NCBI GenBank assembly: GCA_027031565.1
Contig: JALVPX010000151.1
Location: 1 to 13,117 of the forward strand
From: Deltaproteobacteria bacterium
Lineage (GTDB): Bacteria; Desulfobacterota; Dissulfuribacteria; Dissulfuribacterales; JALVPX01
Reading direction: 5' to 3'
Length of the DNA stretch: 13,117 bases
Below, one piece after another: positions 1 through 5,974 of this stretch. The translations under genes and the position numbers were made by a program. The notes beneath the pieces are model-generated. The model saw only the letters and a program-made list of their open reading frames with translations. It did not search any database and was not told the origin of the DNA. Position 1 is the first letter of the stretch. The number at the start of each line of letters is the position of its first letter.

Positions 1-841
1 TGAACTCCAACTCCTTGAAAAGCTCTCTCAGCCTCCGCACGTTCATAGGTTTCCTTCTGAAGTCGTCAAGATGCACGTCAAGGTCCACGTGGTCATCAAG
101 CCTTATCAATCTTTTCCAAAGCAAGACCTTGTCCCTGTTTTCCAGGAGCCTTTGACGCAATTTTGTCTGGGGTATCTGGTCTATGCGTTCGAGCAGGTTT
201 TCGAGGGAGCCATATTCTTTGATCAATTTCAGGGCAGTCTTAGGCCCGATCCCAGGCACTCCTGGGATATTGTCTGCGGAATCTCCGGCAAGAGCCATCA
301 CATCCAACAGCCTTTTTGGTTCGATACCAAAATTGTCTCTGAATTTGGCAAGATCCAAGAATTCGTCCTTCATGGGATCCCATATGGAAACATTGCTGCT
401 CAATAGCTGTGAAAGGTCTTTGTCTCCGGTCACTATTAAGATTTTCGTGTCGGACATCCGTTTGACGATTGTGGCAATCAGGTCATCGGCTTCATATCCT
501 TCCTTTTCCTTTTGCGGAAGGCCAAGGGCTTCGACTACTTCCCTGATATAGGGGATCTGGACGGAAAGATCATCTGGCATGGGCGGTCGATTAGCCTTGT
601 ATTTCTTATAGATTTCATGCCTGAAGGTAGGGCCTTTTGCATCCCAAAGGATACCAATAAACTTTGGATCCTTTTCCTTCAGCACCTTCAGCAGCATGTT
701 CGTGACACCATAGATGGCCTTGGTTGGAAAGCCTGTATGTGTGGTCAAGTGCTGGCGTATTGCAAAATAGGCTCTGTATATATAGGAGCTGCCATCGACT
801 AAATACAAGAGTCTTGAATCATTCTTTCTCTTTTGCTCCAA
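1..841 (-). CDS. polA: DNA polymerase I, N-terminal 5'-3' exonuclease part (3' end of gene outside window)
   Basis: The open frame runs without a stop from 841 to the left edge, 280 codons. It encodes the flap/5'-nuclease domain of DNA polymerase I, which removes RNA primers and flaps in lagging-strand synthesis and excision repair. Visible motifs are LYLVDGSSYIYRAYFA (12-27), YKANRPPMP (81-89), the acidic EGYEADDLIA (114-123), VTGDKDL (137-143) and the helix-hairpin-helix GDSADNIPGVPGIGPKTA (186-203). The fragment ends in LRELFKELEF, the usual end of this domain just before the 3'-5' exonuclease/polymerase part. That favours full-length polA over a stand-alone exonuclease, although the rest is not visible. 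The start is a TTG at 841. A TAG lies in frame upstream with no ATG or GTG between, and GGAGG (846-850) sits 4 nt ahead. The gene is divergent from purA. Confidence 0.93.
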   Translation of the reverse strand, partial: MEQKRKNDSRLLYLVDGSSYIYRAYFAIRQHLTTHTGFPTKAIYGVTNMLLKVLKEKDPKFIGILWDAKGPTFRHEIYKKYKANRPPMPDDLSVQIPYIREVVEALGLPQKEKEGYEADDLIATIVKRMSDTKILIVTGDKDLSQLLSSNVSIWDPMKDEFLDLAKFRDNFGIEPKRLLDVMALAGDSADNIPGVPGIGPKTALKLIKEYGSLENLLERIDQIPQTKLRQRLLENRDKVLLWKRLIRLDDHVDLDVHLDDFRRKPMNVRRLRELFKELEF

Positions 842-845
842 AATG

Positions 846-850
846 CCTCC
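846..850 (-). promoter_or_regulatory. Ribosome binding site setting the TTG start of polA
   Basis: Read on the minus strand this is GGAGG, followed by a 4-nt spacer (CATT) and the TTG at 841. No ATG or GTG exists in frame between the upstream TAG stop and this TTG. The site is therefore what fixes the start. The spacer is short, but the export gene at 5373 uses the same GGAGG-N4 arrangement. Confidence 0.7.
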
Positions 851-858
851 GCTGTTGT

Positions 859-887
859 TTGACTTTGAAGTGACTTTTAACTATCCT
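859..887 (+). promoter_or_regulatory. Probable sigma-70 promoter of purA
   Basis: TTGACT (859-864, 5 of 6 to consensus) is separated by 17 bp from TATCCT (882-887, 4 of 6). Transcription would start near 894, giving a leader of about 27 nt before the purA ATG. The -35 box lies inside an imperfect 11-bp tandem repeat (860-870 and 871-881, both beginning TGACTTT) that could be an operator. The region is also upstream of the divergent polA, so regulation could be shared. Confidence 0.5.
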
Positions 888-920
888 GGCGGGCTGGAAA
901 AGTAAAGGGGAGGCACTTAA

Positions 921-2216
921 ATGGCTTCGGTAATTGTAGTTGGAACCCAGTGGGGAGACGAAGGGAAGGGCAAGATAGTAGATCTTCTCACGCAATATGC
1001 GGATCTGGTGGTGCGGTTTCAGGGCGGTAATAACGCAGGCCACACCCTGGTGGTGGATGGTGAAAAATATGTGTTTCACTTGATTCCTTCGGGTATCTTG
1101 TATGAAGATAAATTATGTCTCATAGGCAATGGAGTCGTGCTAGATCCCGCTATTTTGATGGAGGAGTTGGATCACCTTTCTTCGAGAGGGAAACCGGTTT
1201 CACCTGAGAGATTGAAGATAAGCCTTAATACACATCTCATAATGCCGTATCACAAGGCCTTGGATCACGCCAGCGAAGCTGTAAAGTCAGAAGGCAAGAA
1301 GATAGGCACCACAGGCCGCGGCATCGGGCCTTGTTATCGAGACAAGGTGGGCAGGAGCGGCATAAAAGTGGCAGATCTGTTGGACAATGAGCTTTTCAGG
1401 GATAAGTTGAGAGAAAATGTGAAAGAAAAGAATTTTCTGCTCACGGATCTGTTTGGTGCCTCACCGCTGGATGAAGATGAGATATATGCCCAGTATCAAG
1501 ACTATGCTGAAGCCTTGGAGCCCTATGCCGATAATATATCTGGTTTAATAGATAACGCACGTAAGGATGGCAAAAACATATTGTTTGAAGGTGCCCAGGG
1601 AACACAACTTGACATTGATCATGGGACTTATCCCTTTGTGACGTCTTCAAATACGGTTGCCGGGGGCGCATGTTGCGGAGCAGGCGTTGGGCCCAGCAAG
1701 ATCGATTATGTTATAGGTATTTGCAAGGCGTATACTACCAGAGTTGGATCAGGGCCTTTCCCAACAGAACTATTTGATGATACAGGCAACCATCTTCAGC
1801 AGAAAGGTGGCGAGTTTGGGGCTACCACGGGAAGAAAGCGTCGTTGCGGCTGGCTGGATGGAGTGGTGCTGAAGGACGCAGTTAGAATTAATGGTCTTGA
1901 CGGTCTGGCCATTACAAAGCTGGATGTCATGAGCGGCTTGGATCCTGTAAAGATATGCACCAAATACGATGTGCACGGCAGCGGGTATAAGACCATGCCT
2001 GCAAACATCAGGCTGGTGGAGGCAGCAAGGCCTGTGTACCATGAGGTGCCTGGCTGGCGCGAAGATATTGCAGGGTGTAAGGCAGTGGAAGAGCTCCCAA
2101 AAGCAGCACAGGATTATGTGCGGGCAATAGAAGACATGGCTCAAGTGCCATTGGCGATACTTTCAGTGGGGCCGGGCCGTGAGCAAACGATAATGCTTAA
2201 GAATCCTTTTGAATAA
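921..2216 (+). CDS. purA: Adenylosuccinate synthetase
   Basis: The enzyme joins IMP and aspartate using GTP to make adenylosuccinate, the first committed step from IMP to AMP; it acts as a cytoplasmic dimer. The 431 residues match the full length of the family. Signatures are GTQWGDEGKGKIVD (8-21, GTP-binding loop with catalytic Asp13), GGNNAGHT (35-42, His41), GTTGRGIGP (129-137, IMP binding), FEGAQGTQLDIDHGTYPFVT (222-241), TTRVGSGPFPTEL (272-284), TGRKRRCGWLD (303-313) and SVGPGRE (415-421). Asp13 and His41 fall at the same numbers as in the E. coli enzyme. The ATG at 921 has a strong GGGGAGG about 7 nt upstream. The gene is monocistronic here, divergent from polA and followed by a hairpin before a convergent gene. 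Nothing is abnormal in it. Confidence 0.98.
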   Translation: MASVIVVGTQWGDEGKGKIVDLLTQYADLVVRFQGGNNAGHTLVVDGEKYVFHLIPSGILYEDKLCLIGNGVVLDPAILMEELDHLSSRGKPVSPERLKISLNTHLIMPYHKALDHASEAVKSEGKKIGTTGRGIGPCYRDKVGRSGIKVADLLDNELFRDKLRENVKEKNFLLTDLFGASPLDEDEIYAQYQDYAEALEPYADNISGLIDNARKDGKNILFEGAQGTQLDIDHGTYPFVTSSNTVAGGACCGAGVGPSKIDYVIGICKAYTTRVGSGPFPTELFDDTGNHLQQKGGEFGATTGRKRRCGWLDGVVLKDAVRINGLDGLAITKLDVMSGLDPVKICTKYDVHGSGYKTMPANIRLVEAARPVYHEVPGWREDIAGCKAVEELPKAAQDYVRAIEDMAQVPLAILSVGPGREQTIMLKNPFE

Positions 2217-2259
2217 CCAGGGAAAAGAGTTTTTAAACCTGGAATAATTGCAGGAAAAT

Positions 2260-2287
2260 GAGAGGCAATGCAATCAGATTGCCTCTC
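2260..2287. terminator. Hairpin between convergent purA and the OmpA-lipoprotein gene
   Basis: A perfect 10-bp inverted repeat, GAGAGGCAAT (2260-2269) and ATTGCCTCTC (2278-2287), with an 8-nt loop, fills the gap between the two convergent stop codons (2216 and 2294). Its position suggests a bidirectional terminator. The T-tracts are poor on both strands (TTGCCTCT on plus, ATTTTCC on minus), so termination may be inefficient or may need other factors. A weaker CCAGG/CCTGG pair (2217-2221, 2238-2242) lies just before it. Confidence 0.6.
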
Positions 2288-2293
2288 TTGCCT

Positions 2294-2947
2294 CTATTGT
2301 ATCGGTTCTATAAAGACCTCAACCCTACGGTTCAATTGCCGTCCCTGTTTGGTTGCATTTGTGGCTCTTGGGCGCGCTTCACCATAACCTATGGTGACAA
2401 TTCGTGACGGATCAATACCTTCTGCCACCAGAAGCTGCTTGACTGCCTCGGCCCTTCTTTGCGATAAACGCAGATTATATTCCTCTGAGCCTGTGGAGTC
2501 CGTGTGGCCCTCGATCCTGATCCTGGTTTGGGGATAGTCACGAAGGATTTTTGCCATTCGTTTTATGTCCGAATAGGCACCAGGGTGTACGACAGCAGAA
2601 TCAATATCAAACAGGAAATCACCTTTAAATGTTACAGCCAAGACATTGCCCTGCCTTGTGATGGAGGCTGCTTCTGAGGCCGCCATTGCTTGTCTCAGGG
2701 CCTCTTCCTGTTTGTCCATGTAGTGACCAATGCCTGCGCCGGCAAGACCGCCGACTGCTGCACCAATTGCCGCACCTTCGAGAGTGCCTTTGGCATCATG
2801 GCCAATAGCCTGGCCAACTATAGCCCCAGCTGCTGCTCCTGCAGCAGCTCCGTAAACCGCGCCTTGCTGGGTCTTGTTTTGAGGCGCAGCACAACTACAT
2901 AAAAACAAAGATAAAATCGCCATGCTGATGAATTTAAGTCGGTTCAT
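2294..2947 (-). CDS. OmpA-family outer-membrane lipoprotein with glycine-zipper segment
   Basis: A peptidoglycan-anchored outer-membrane lipoprotein of 217 residues, resembling the YiaD/Pal-like group. Residues 1-19 form a lipoprotein signal with lipobox LCSC, so Cys19 would be lipidated. Residues 29-74 are a Gly/Ala-rich glycine-zipper segment with repeated GAAxG motifs. Residues 104-215 are the OmpA C-terminal domain, with FDIDSAVV (113-120), the peptidoglycan-binding signature GHTDSTGSEEYN (147-158) with LSQRRAEAV (161-169), and GYGEARP (187-193). The start chosen is the ATG at 2947, which has GAGGAG (2956-2961) 8 nt upstream and begins a proper signal peptide. An upstream in-frame ATG at 2989 would add 14 residues unlike a signal sequence. 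Transcription is divergent from the exopolysaccharide operon, separated by 452 bp. The exact cellular role is not shown by the sequence. Confidence 0.92.
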   Translation of the reverse strand: MNRLKFISMAILSLFLCSCAAPQNKTQQGAVYGAAAGAAAGAIVGQAIGHDAKGTLEGAAIGAAVGGLAGAGIGHYMDKQEEALRQAMAASEAASITRQGNVLAVTFKGDFLFDIDSAVVHPGAYSDIKRMAKILRDYPQTRIRIEGHTDSTGSEEYNLRLSQRRAEAVKQLLVAEGIDPSRIVTIGYGEARPRATNATKQGRQLNRRVEVFIEPIQ

Positions 2948-2983
2948 ATAAGTGTCTCCTCGCTGTTTTAAACAATAAGTATT

Positions 2984-3007
2984 GCACAATATGTGCCTCT
3001 TGAGGCA
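2984..3007 (-). promoter_or_regulatory. Overlapping palindromes and weak sigma-54-like promoter before the OmpA-lipoprotein gene
   Basis: Two palindromes overlap: GCACA-ATA-TGTGC (2984-2996) and TGCCTC-TT-GAGGCA (2994-3007). Read on the minus strand, AGGCAC-ATATT-GTGCA has the GG-N10-GC spacing of sigma-54 promoters (GG at 2997-2996, GC at 2985-2984). It has two mismatches to TGGCAC-N5-TTGCA. Its start site would fall near 2972, 25 nt before the ATG at 2947. No better sigma-70 match is obvious. The palindromes could instead be an operator, so the sigma-54 reading is tentative. Confidence 0.35.
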
Positions 3008-3034
3008 GTTGTGGGCATGTTAGATTTGAAATTT

Positions 3035-3052
3035 TTTAAACCCGGGTTAAAA
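3035..3052. repeat. Near-perfect palindrome centred on AACCCGGGTT
   Basis: The core AACCCGGGTT (3039-3048) is a perfect 10-bp palindrome. After one A:A mismatch the symmetry continues for three A/T pairs on each side. It is too small and AT-flanked to be a terminator and could be a protein-binding site in the intergenic region. No binding protein can be named from the sequence. Confidence 0.4.
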
Positions 3053-3060
3053 TATTAAAA

Positions 3061-3102
3061 AATGGAAAACAACTTCTCTTCAAAGGGAAAAAGTTTTCCA
3101 TT
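3061..3102. repeat. Inverted repeat AATGGAAAAC / GTTTTCCATT
   Basis: Perfect 10-bp arms (3061-3070 and 3093-3102) are separated by 22 bp, so the arm centres are about three helical turns apart. The element lies about 70 to 110 bp upstream of the sigma-54 promoter match at 3168-3184, where an enhancer-binding activator would be expected to bind. Alternatively, read on the minus strand the hairpin is followed by a run of T (3060 leftwards) and could act as a terminator against transcription heading toward the lipoprotein gene. The sequence alone does not decide between the two. Confidence 0.5.
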
Positions 3103-3167
3103 GTGTTGATGAAAGCATAAAAAAAGCGCCAAACTGGGCTTAGGATAGCGACTATTCAGAAATTATT

Positions 3168-3184
3168 TGGGCACGTCAGTTGCA
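3168..3184 (+). promoter_or_regulatory. Sigma-54 promoter upstream of the exopolysaccharide operon
   Basis: The sequence reads GGGCAC-GTCAG-TTGCA against the sigma-54 consensus TGGCAC-N5-TTGCA. The only core mismatch is the first T. The invariant GG (3170-3171) and GC (3182-3183) are exactly 10 nt apart. Transcription should start close to 3195 on the plus strand, toward the operon. Known XrtA-type loci often carry a PrsK/PrsR two-component pair, of which PrsR is a sigma-54 activator, so this promoter type fits the gene content. No such regulator is in the window. Confidence 0.7.
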
Positions 3185-3223
3185 TATCTTTAAAAAATAT
3201 TTAAACACTCCACACCTCACACC

Positions 3224-3249
3224 AAGGCGGGCCTAGTGCCTGCCTTTTT
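3224..3249 (+). terminator. Intrinsic terminator in the leader before asnB
   Basis: AAGGCGGGC (3224-3232) pairs with GCCTGCCTT (3238-3246) through nine pairs, one a G-U wobble, closing a 5-nt loop CTAGT. It is followed by T residues up to 3249. This is a classical plus-strand rho-independent terminator, and the minus strand has no T-run. No plus-strand gene precedes it after purA. It lies about 30 nt after the expected sigma-54 start and 150 nt before the asnB ATG, so it would act as an attenuator or end a tiny RNA. Confidence 0.75.
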
Positions 3250-3255
3250 CGTATG

Positions 3256-3284
3256 TTGGGAAAAATAGCTATATATTCTCTAAT
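3256..3284 (+). promoter_or_regulatory. Probable sigma-70 promoter of the exopolysaccharide operon
   Basis: TTGGGA (3256-3261, 4 of 6 to TTGACA) and TCTAAT (3279-3284, 5 of 6 to TATAAT) are spaced by 17 bp, and the spacer is AT-rich. The start would be near 3291, giving a leader of about 109 nt to the asnB ATG at 3400. It lies just downstream of the terminator and so would escape it. A second, poorer candidate -10 (TATTAT, 3324-3329) lacks a good -35 box. Confidence 0.5.
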
Positions 3285-3399
3285 AACCGATAAGGAAATA
3301 TATTGTTGAAATTCGATATATGGTATTATTGAAGGCTGAAATGTAGAATTTAACGATTTGTGCATGGGTTAATAGAGCGTTTTAGTCAGGTTTTGCCAA

Positions 3400-5355
3400 A
3401 TGTGCGGAATATGCGGAATAGTCGATCTCAATGCAAGGCCGTTGCCCAGGCCTGAGATTGAAGAGAATATTGTGTTGATGCAGAAAAACCTTATTCACCG
3501 AGGGCCGGATGAAGAGGGCAGCTTTATCGCAGGGCCGGTGGCCTTAGGGCATACACGTCTGAGCATAATTGATCTTTCATCAGGCCATCAGCCTATGAGC
3601 AATGAAGACGGCACGGTTTGGACAGTCTTTAATGGCGAAATATTCAACTACATAGAGCTGAAAAAGGAGCTCGAGGAGACGGGAAACCACCTTTTTAAGA
3701 CCAAATCTGATACAGAGGTGTTGGTTCACCTTTATGAAGAATATGGTGAACATATGGTGGAGATGCTGAATGGTCAGTTTGCCTTTGTGATCTACGACGA
3801 AAAACAGAAGGAGCTCCTTTTGGCCCGTGATCATTACGGCATCTGCCCCCTATTTTATTCCACAAAATGGCAAGGCAGACTGGTCTTTGCCTCTGAATTA
3901 AAGGCGATCTTGGATTTGCCGGAATTTGATGCCCAAATTGACCTCAAGGCACTCAAGCAGGCATTCACCTTTTGGACAATTCTCTCGCCGAGGAGTGCAT
4001 TCAGGCACATAAAGAGTCTGCCTCCGGGATGTTTAGCCCGAATCAAACTGGGGCGTGATCAGTCGGTGAAATACAGAAGGTATTGGCACCTTTCCTTTCC
4101 AAGGGAGGGAGAAGAAGATTATTCACGATCAGCGGCCGATTGGGCTGACGAAGTATTTGAGACGCTTGTTAAGGCCGTAAAGATAAGATTGAGGGCTGAC
4201 GTGCCAGTAGGGGTCTATTTGTCAGGCGGACTGGATTCCTCCATAATAGCTTCGGTGGTAAGGCGGCTTACAGATACCCCGATTGAAACCTTTTCTCTTT
4301 CCTTCGCAGCGCAGTCGTACGACGAGACCGAGTATCAAAAAGAGCTGGCCCATGCTCTAAACGTGCAATATAATAATATAATAATAAGAAATAGCGACAT
4401 CGGAAAACACTTTCCCAAATCAATTTATCATGGTGAAAAGCCCGTCTTGAGATCTGCTCCAGTGCCTATGTATATGCTCTCGAGTCTGGTACACAAACAT
4501 GGCTACAAAGTGGTTTTGTCTGGCGAGGGAGCAGACGAAGTCTTTGCAGGTTATGACTTGTTCAAGGAGGACAAAATAAGACGCTTCTGGGCCAGACAAC
4601 CCGAAAGTGCGCTGCGTCCGCTACTTTTCAAAAGACTCTACCCGTTTTCCCCCTTGACACTTTCTGCTGCAGGCAAGATGCTGCTGAGTTTCTATAAAAA
4701 AGAGCTACTTCCCTTGAATGTATTTGGATATTCTCATCTGCCTACCTGGTCCAATACCCGCCCGATTCAAAACTACTTTTCATCACATACGCAAGAAATC
4801 CTAAGAGATTATGATCCAGTAGAAGAATTGAAACAGGAGATACCTGGGGAGTTTCATTTTTGGCATCCCTTGCACAAGGCTCAATATCTGGAGACCAGGA
4901 TCTTGTTGTCAGAATATTTATTGGTTTCTCAAGGTGAGCGTATGACCATGGCCCACTCAGTAGAAGGGCGTTTCCCTTTTCTTGATGTCACAGTTGCTGA
5001 ACTGGCGAGCAGGATTCCGCCAGTGTACAAACTCAAAGGCCTTACAGAGAAATATATTTTGCGCAAGGCCTTTGGGGGGATGCTTCCAGGGATCATTGCC
5101 AATCGGCCCAAAAGGCCCTATGGAGCCCCCAACAAGGAGGCCTTTTTTGACACTAAAAATGAGTCCAATGTAGGGTATTGGTTGTCTAAAGAGAAAATAT
5201 CGCAATCTGGCATATTCGATTACAAAAAAACGGAAAGACTTACAAGGAAATGTGCAGCAAACCGCCAAATAGGTTTCAGGGATAATGCTGCATTTTTGGG
5301 TATAGTATCAACACAATTGCTTTGCGAGATGTTTGTCAACAAGGAATTGGTATAA
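3400..5355 (+). CDS. asnB: Asparagine synthase-type glutamine amidotransferase of an exopolysaccharide (XrtA-like) locus
   Basis: A class II glutamine amidotransferase fused to an ATP-dependent amide synthetase domain, 651 residues, cytoplasmic. Met removal exposes the nucleophile Cys2 (MCGICG). The glutaminase half shows HRGPDEEG (33-40), FNGEIFNY (77-84), SDTEVLVH (103-110) and RDHYGICPLFY (143-153). The synthetase half has the PP-loop SGGLDSS (275-281) that forms the adenylate, LSGEGADEVFAGYD (373-386), and GRFPFLD in its last third. All key motifs are intact. Housekeeping asparagine synthetase B uses the same motifs. Heading an exopolysaccharide operon favours the XrtA-associated amidotransferase subgroup, which may amidate a sugar acid or another precursor rather than aspartate, but this substrate is an inference. 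The ATG is fixed by Cys2. Its ribosome site is weak (CAGG about 9 nt upstream). The stop is 17 nt before the next gene's ATG. Confidence 0.93.
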   Translation: MCGICGIVDLNARPLPRPEIEENIVLMQKNLIHRGPDEEGSFIAGPVALGHTRLSIIDLSSGHQPMSNEDGTVWTVFNGEIFNYIELKKELEETGNHLFKTKSDTEVLVHLYEEYGEHMVEMLNGQFAFVIYDEKQKELLLARDHYGICPLFYSTKWQGRLVFASELKAILDLPEFDAQIDLKALKQAFTFWTILSPRSAFRHIKSLPPGCLARIKLGRDQSVKYRRYWHLSFPREGEEDYSRSAADWADEVFETLVKAVKIRLRADVPVGVYLSGGLDSSIIASVVRRLTDTPIETFSLSFAAQSYDETEYQKELAHALNVQYNNIIIRNSDIGKHFPKSIYHGEKPVLRSAPVPMYMLSSLVHKHGYKVVLSGEGADEVFAGYDLFKEDKIRRFWARQPESALRPLLFKRLYPFSPLTLSAAGKMLLSFYKKELLPLNVFGYSHLPTWSNTRPIQNYFSSHTQEILRDYDPVEELKQEIPGEFHFWHPLHKAQYLETRILLSEYLLVSQGERMTMAHSVEGRFPFLDVTVAELASRIPPVYKLKGLTEKYILRKAFGGMLPGIIANRPKRPYGAPNKEAFFDTKNESNVGYWLSKEKISQSGIFDYKKTERLTRKCAANRQIGFRDNAAFLGIVSTQLLCEMFVNKELV

Positions 5356-5372
5356 TCAGAAATGGAGGTTTC

Positions 5373-5942
5373 ATGAAACGCATTCTAAGGGCTACACAAA
5401 TTTGTTTGATATTGTTGTGTTACTTTGTATGTGTTTTGCCAGTTTGGTCCCAGGATAGTCAACAATATATAATAGGGCCAACAGACATTCTGGAAATTCA
5501 GGTATGGCGTGAACCAGCCTTGTCACGCACGGTCCCAGTAAGGCCTGACGGCAAGATAACACTTCCTTTACTGGACGATGTTCAGGCAGCAGGTTTAACT
5601 CCCCTTGAGCTGAAAACAAAACTGGAAACCAGGCTGGCAAAGTTTATAAACAATCCAAAAGTATCGGTATCTGTGCAGGAAATAAATAGTAAAAAGATAT
5701 ATGTGGTTGGTCAGGTAAACACCCCTGGAGAATATCCTCTCAGGCATAACATGACGGTCATGCAGGCCCTTTCGCTTGCAGGCGGCCTGGCGGAATGGGC
5801 AGATGCAAAAAATATAGTAATCATACGAAAAGAAAAGGGGAAACAAAAGCGTATCAAGTTTAACTACAAAAAGGTGTTAAAGGGTAAAGACCTCGACAAA
5901 AATATTTTTCTCAGGCCTGGTGACACTATTATTGTACCATAA
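5373..5942 (+). CDS. Short polysaccharide export (OPX/Wza-type) periplasmic protein
   Basis: A 189-residue OPX-family protein of polysaccharide secretion. Residues 1 to about 25 form a signal peptide (MKRILR, a hydrophobic stretch, then VWS-QDS). No lipobox is seen, unlike Wza. A polysaccharide export (Poly_export) domain covers about 29-105, with IGPTDILEIQVW and VRPDGKITLPLLDDV. An SLBB domain follows from about 108 to 155 (KIYVVGQVNTPGEYPL, MTVMQALSLAGGL). The protein ends shortly after, in FLRPGDTIIVP, so there is no C-terminal membrane helix to cross the outer membrane. The start is the ATG at 5373, with TGGAGG ending 4 nt upstream. An in-frame ATG at 5322 lies inside asnB and adds a non-signal extension. 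It matches the XrtA-system export protein type. The following beta-barrel probably supplies the outer-membrane passage. Confidence 0.9.
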   Translation: MKRILRATQICLILLCYFVCVLPVWSQDSQQYIIGPTDILEIQVWREPALSRTVPVRPDGKITLPLLDDVQAAGLTPLELKTKLETRLAKFINNPKVSVSVQEINSKKIYVVGQVNTPGEYPLRHNMTVMQALSLAGGLAEWADAKNIVIIRKEKGKQKRIKFNYKKVLKGKDLDKNIFLRPGDTIIVP

Positions 5943-5974
5943 TGATTTTCTTTTTAATTTAAGGGTGATAAACT

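Noticed and set aside
71..802. Plus-strand open frames opposite polA
   Set aside because: The minus strand carries an unbroken frame with all 5'-nuclease motifs. The plus-strand translations show no known motif and are shadows of it.
2948..2989. N-terminal extension of the OmpA lipoprotein from an upstream ATG at 2989
   Set aside because: The extension is not signal-like, and the ATG at 2947 has GAGGAG at 8 nt followed by a proper lipoprotein signal.
3106..3111. TTGATG as part of an IHF site or a -35 box between the inverted repeat and the sigma-54 promoter
   Set aside because: The rest of the IHF consensus does not fit, and no -10 box lies at proper spacing.
3322..3350. Eight-codon open frame with a start-stop ATGTAG at its end in the asnB leader (possible leader peptide)
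   Set aside because: There is no ribosome site ahead of the ATG, no run of regulatory codons, and no terminator downstream of it before asnB.
4367..4390. AT-only run of AAT/ATA triplets inside asnB that might slip and cause phase variation
   Set aside because: It has only a few imperfect repeat units, is in frame and encodes the plausible segment YNNIII. It is too short to argue for phase variation.
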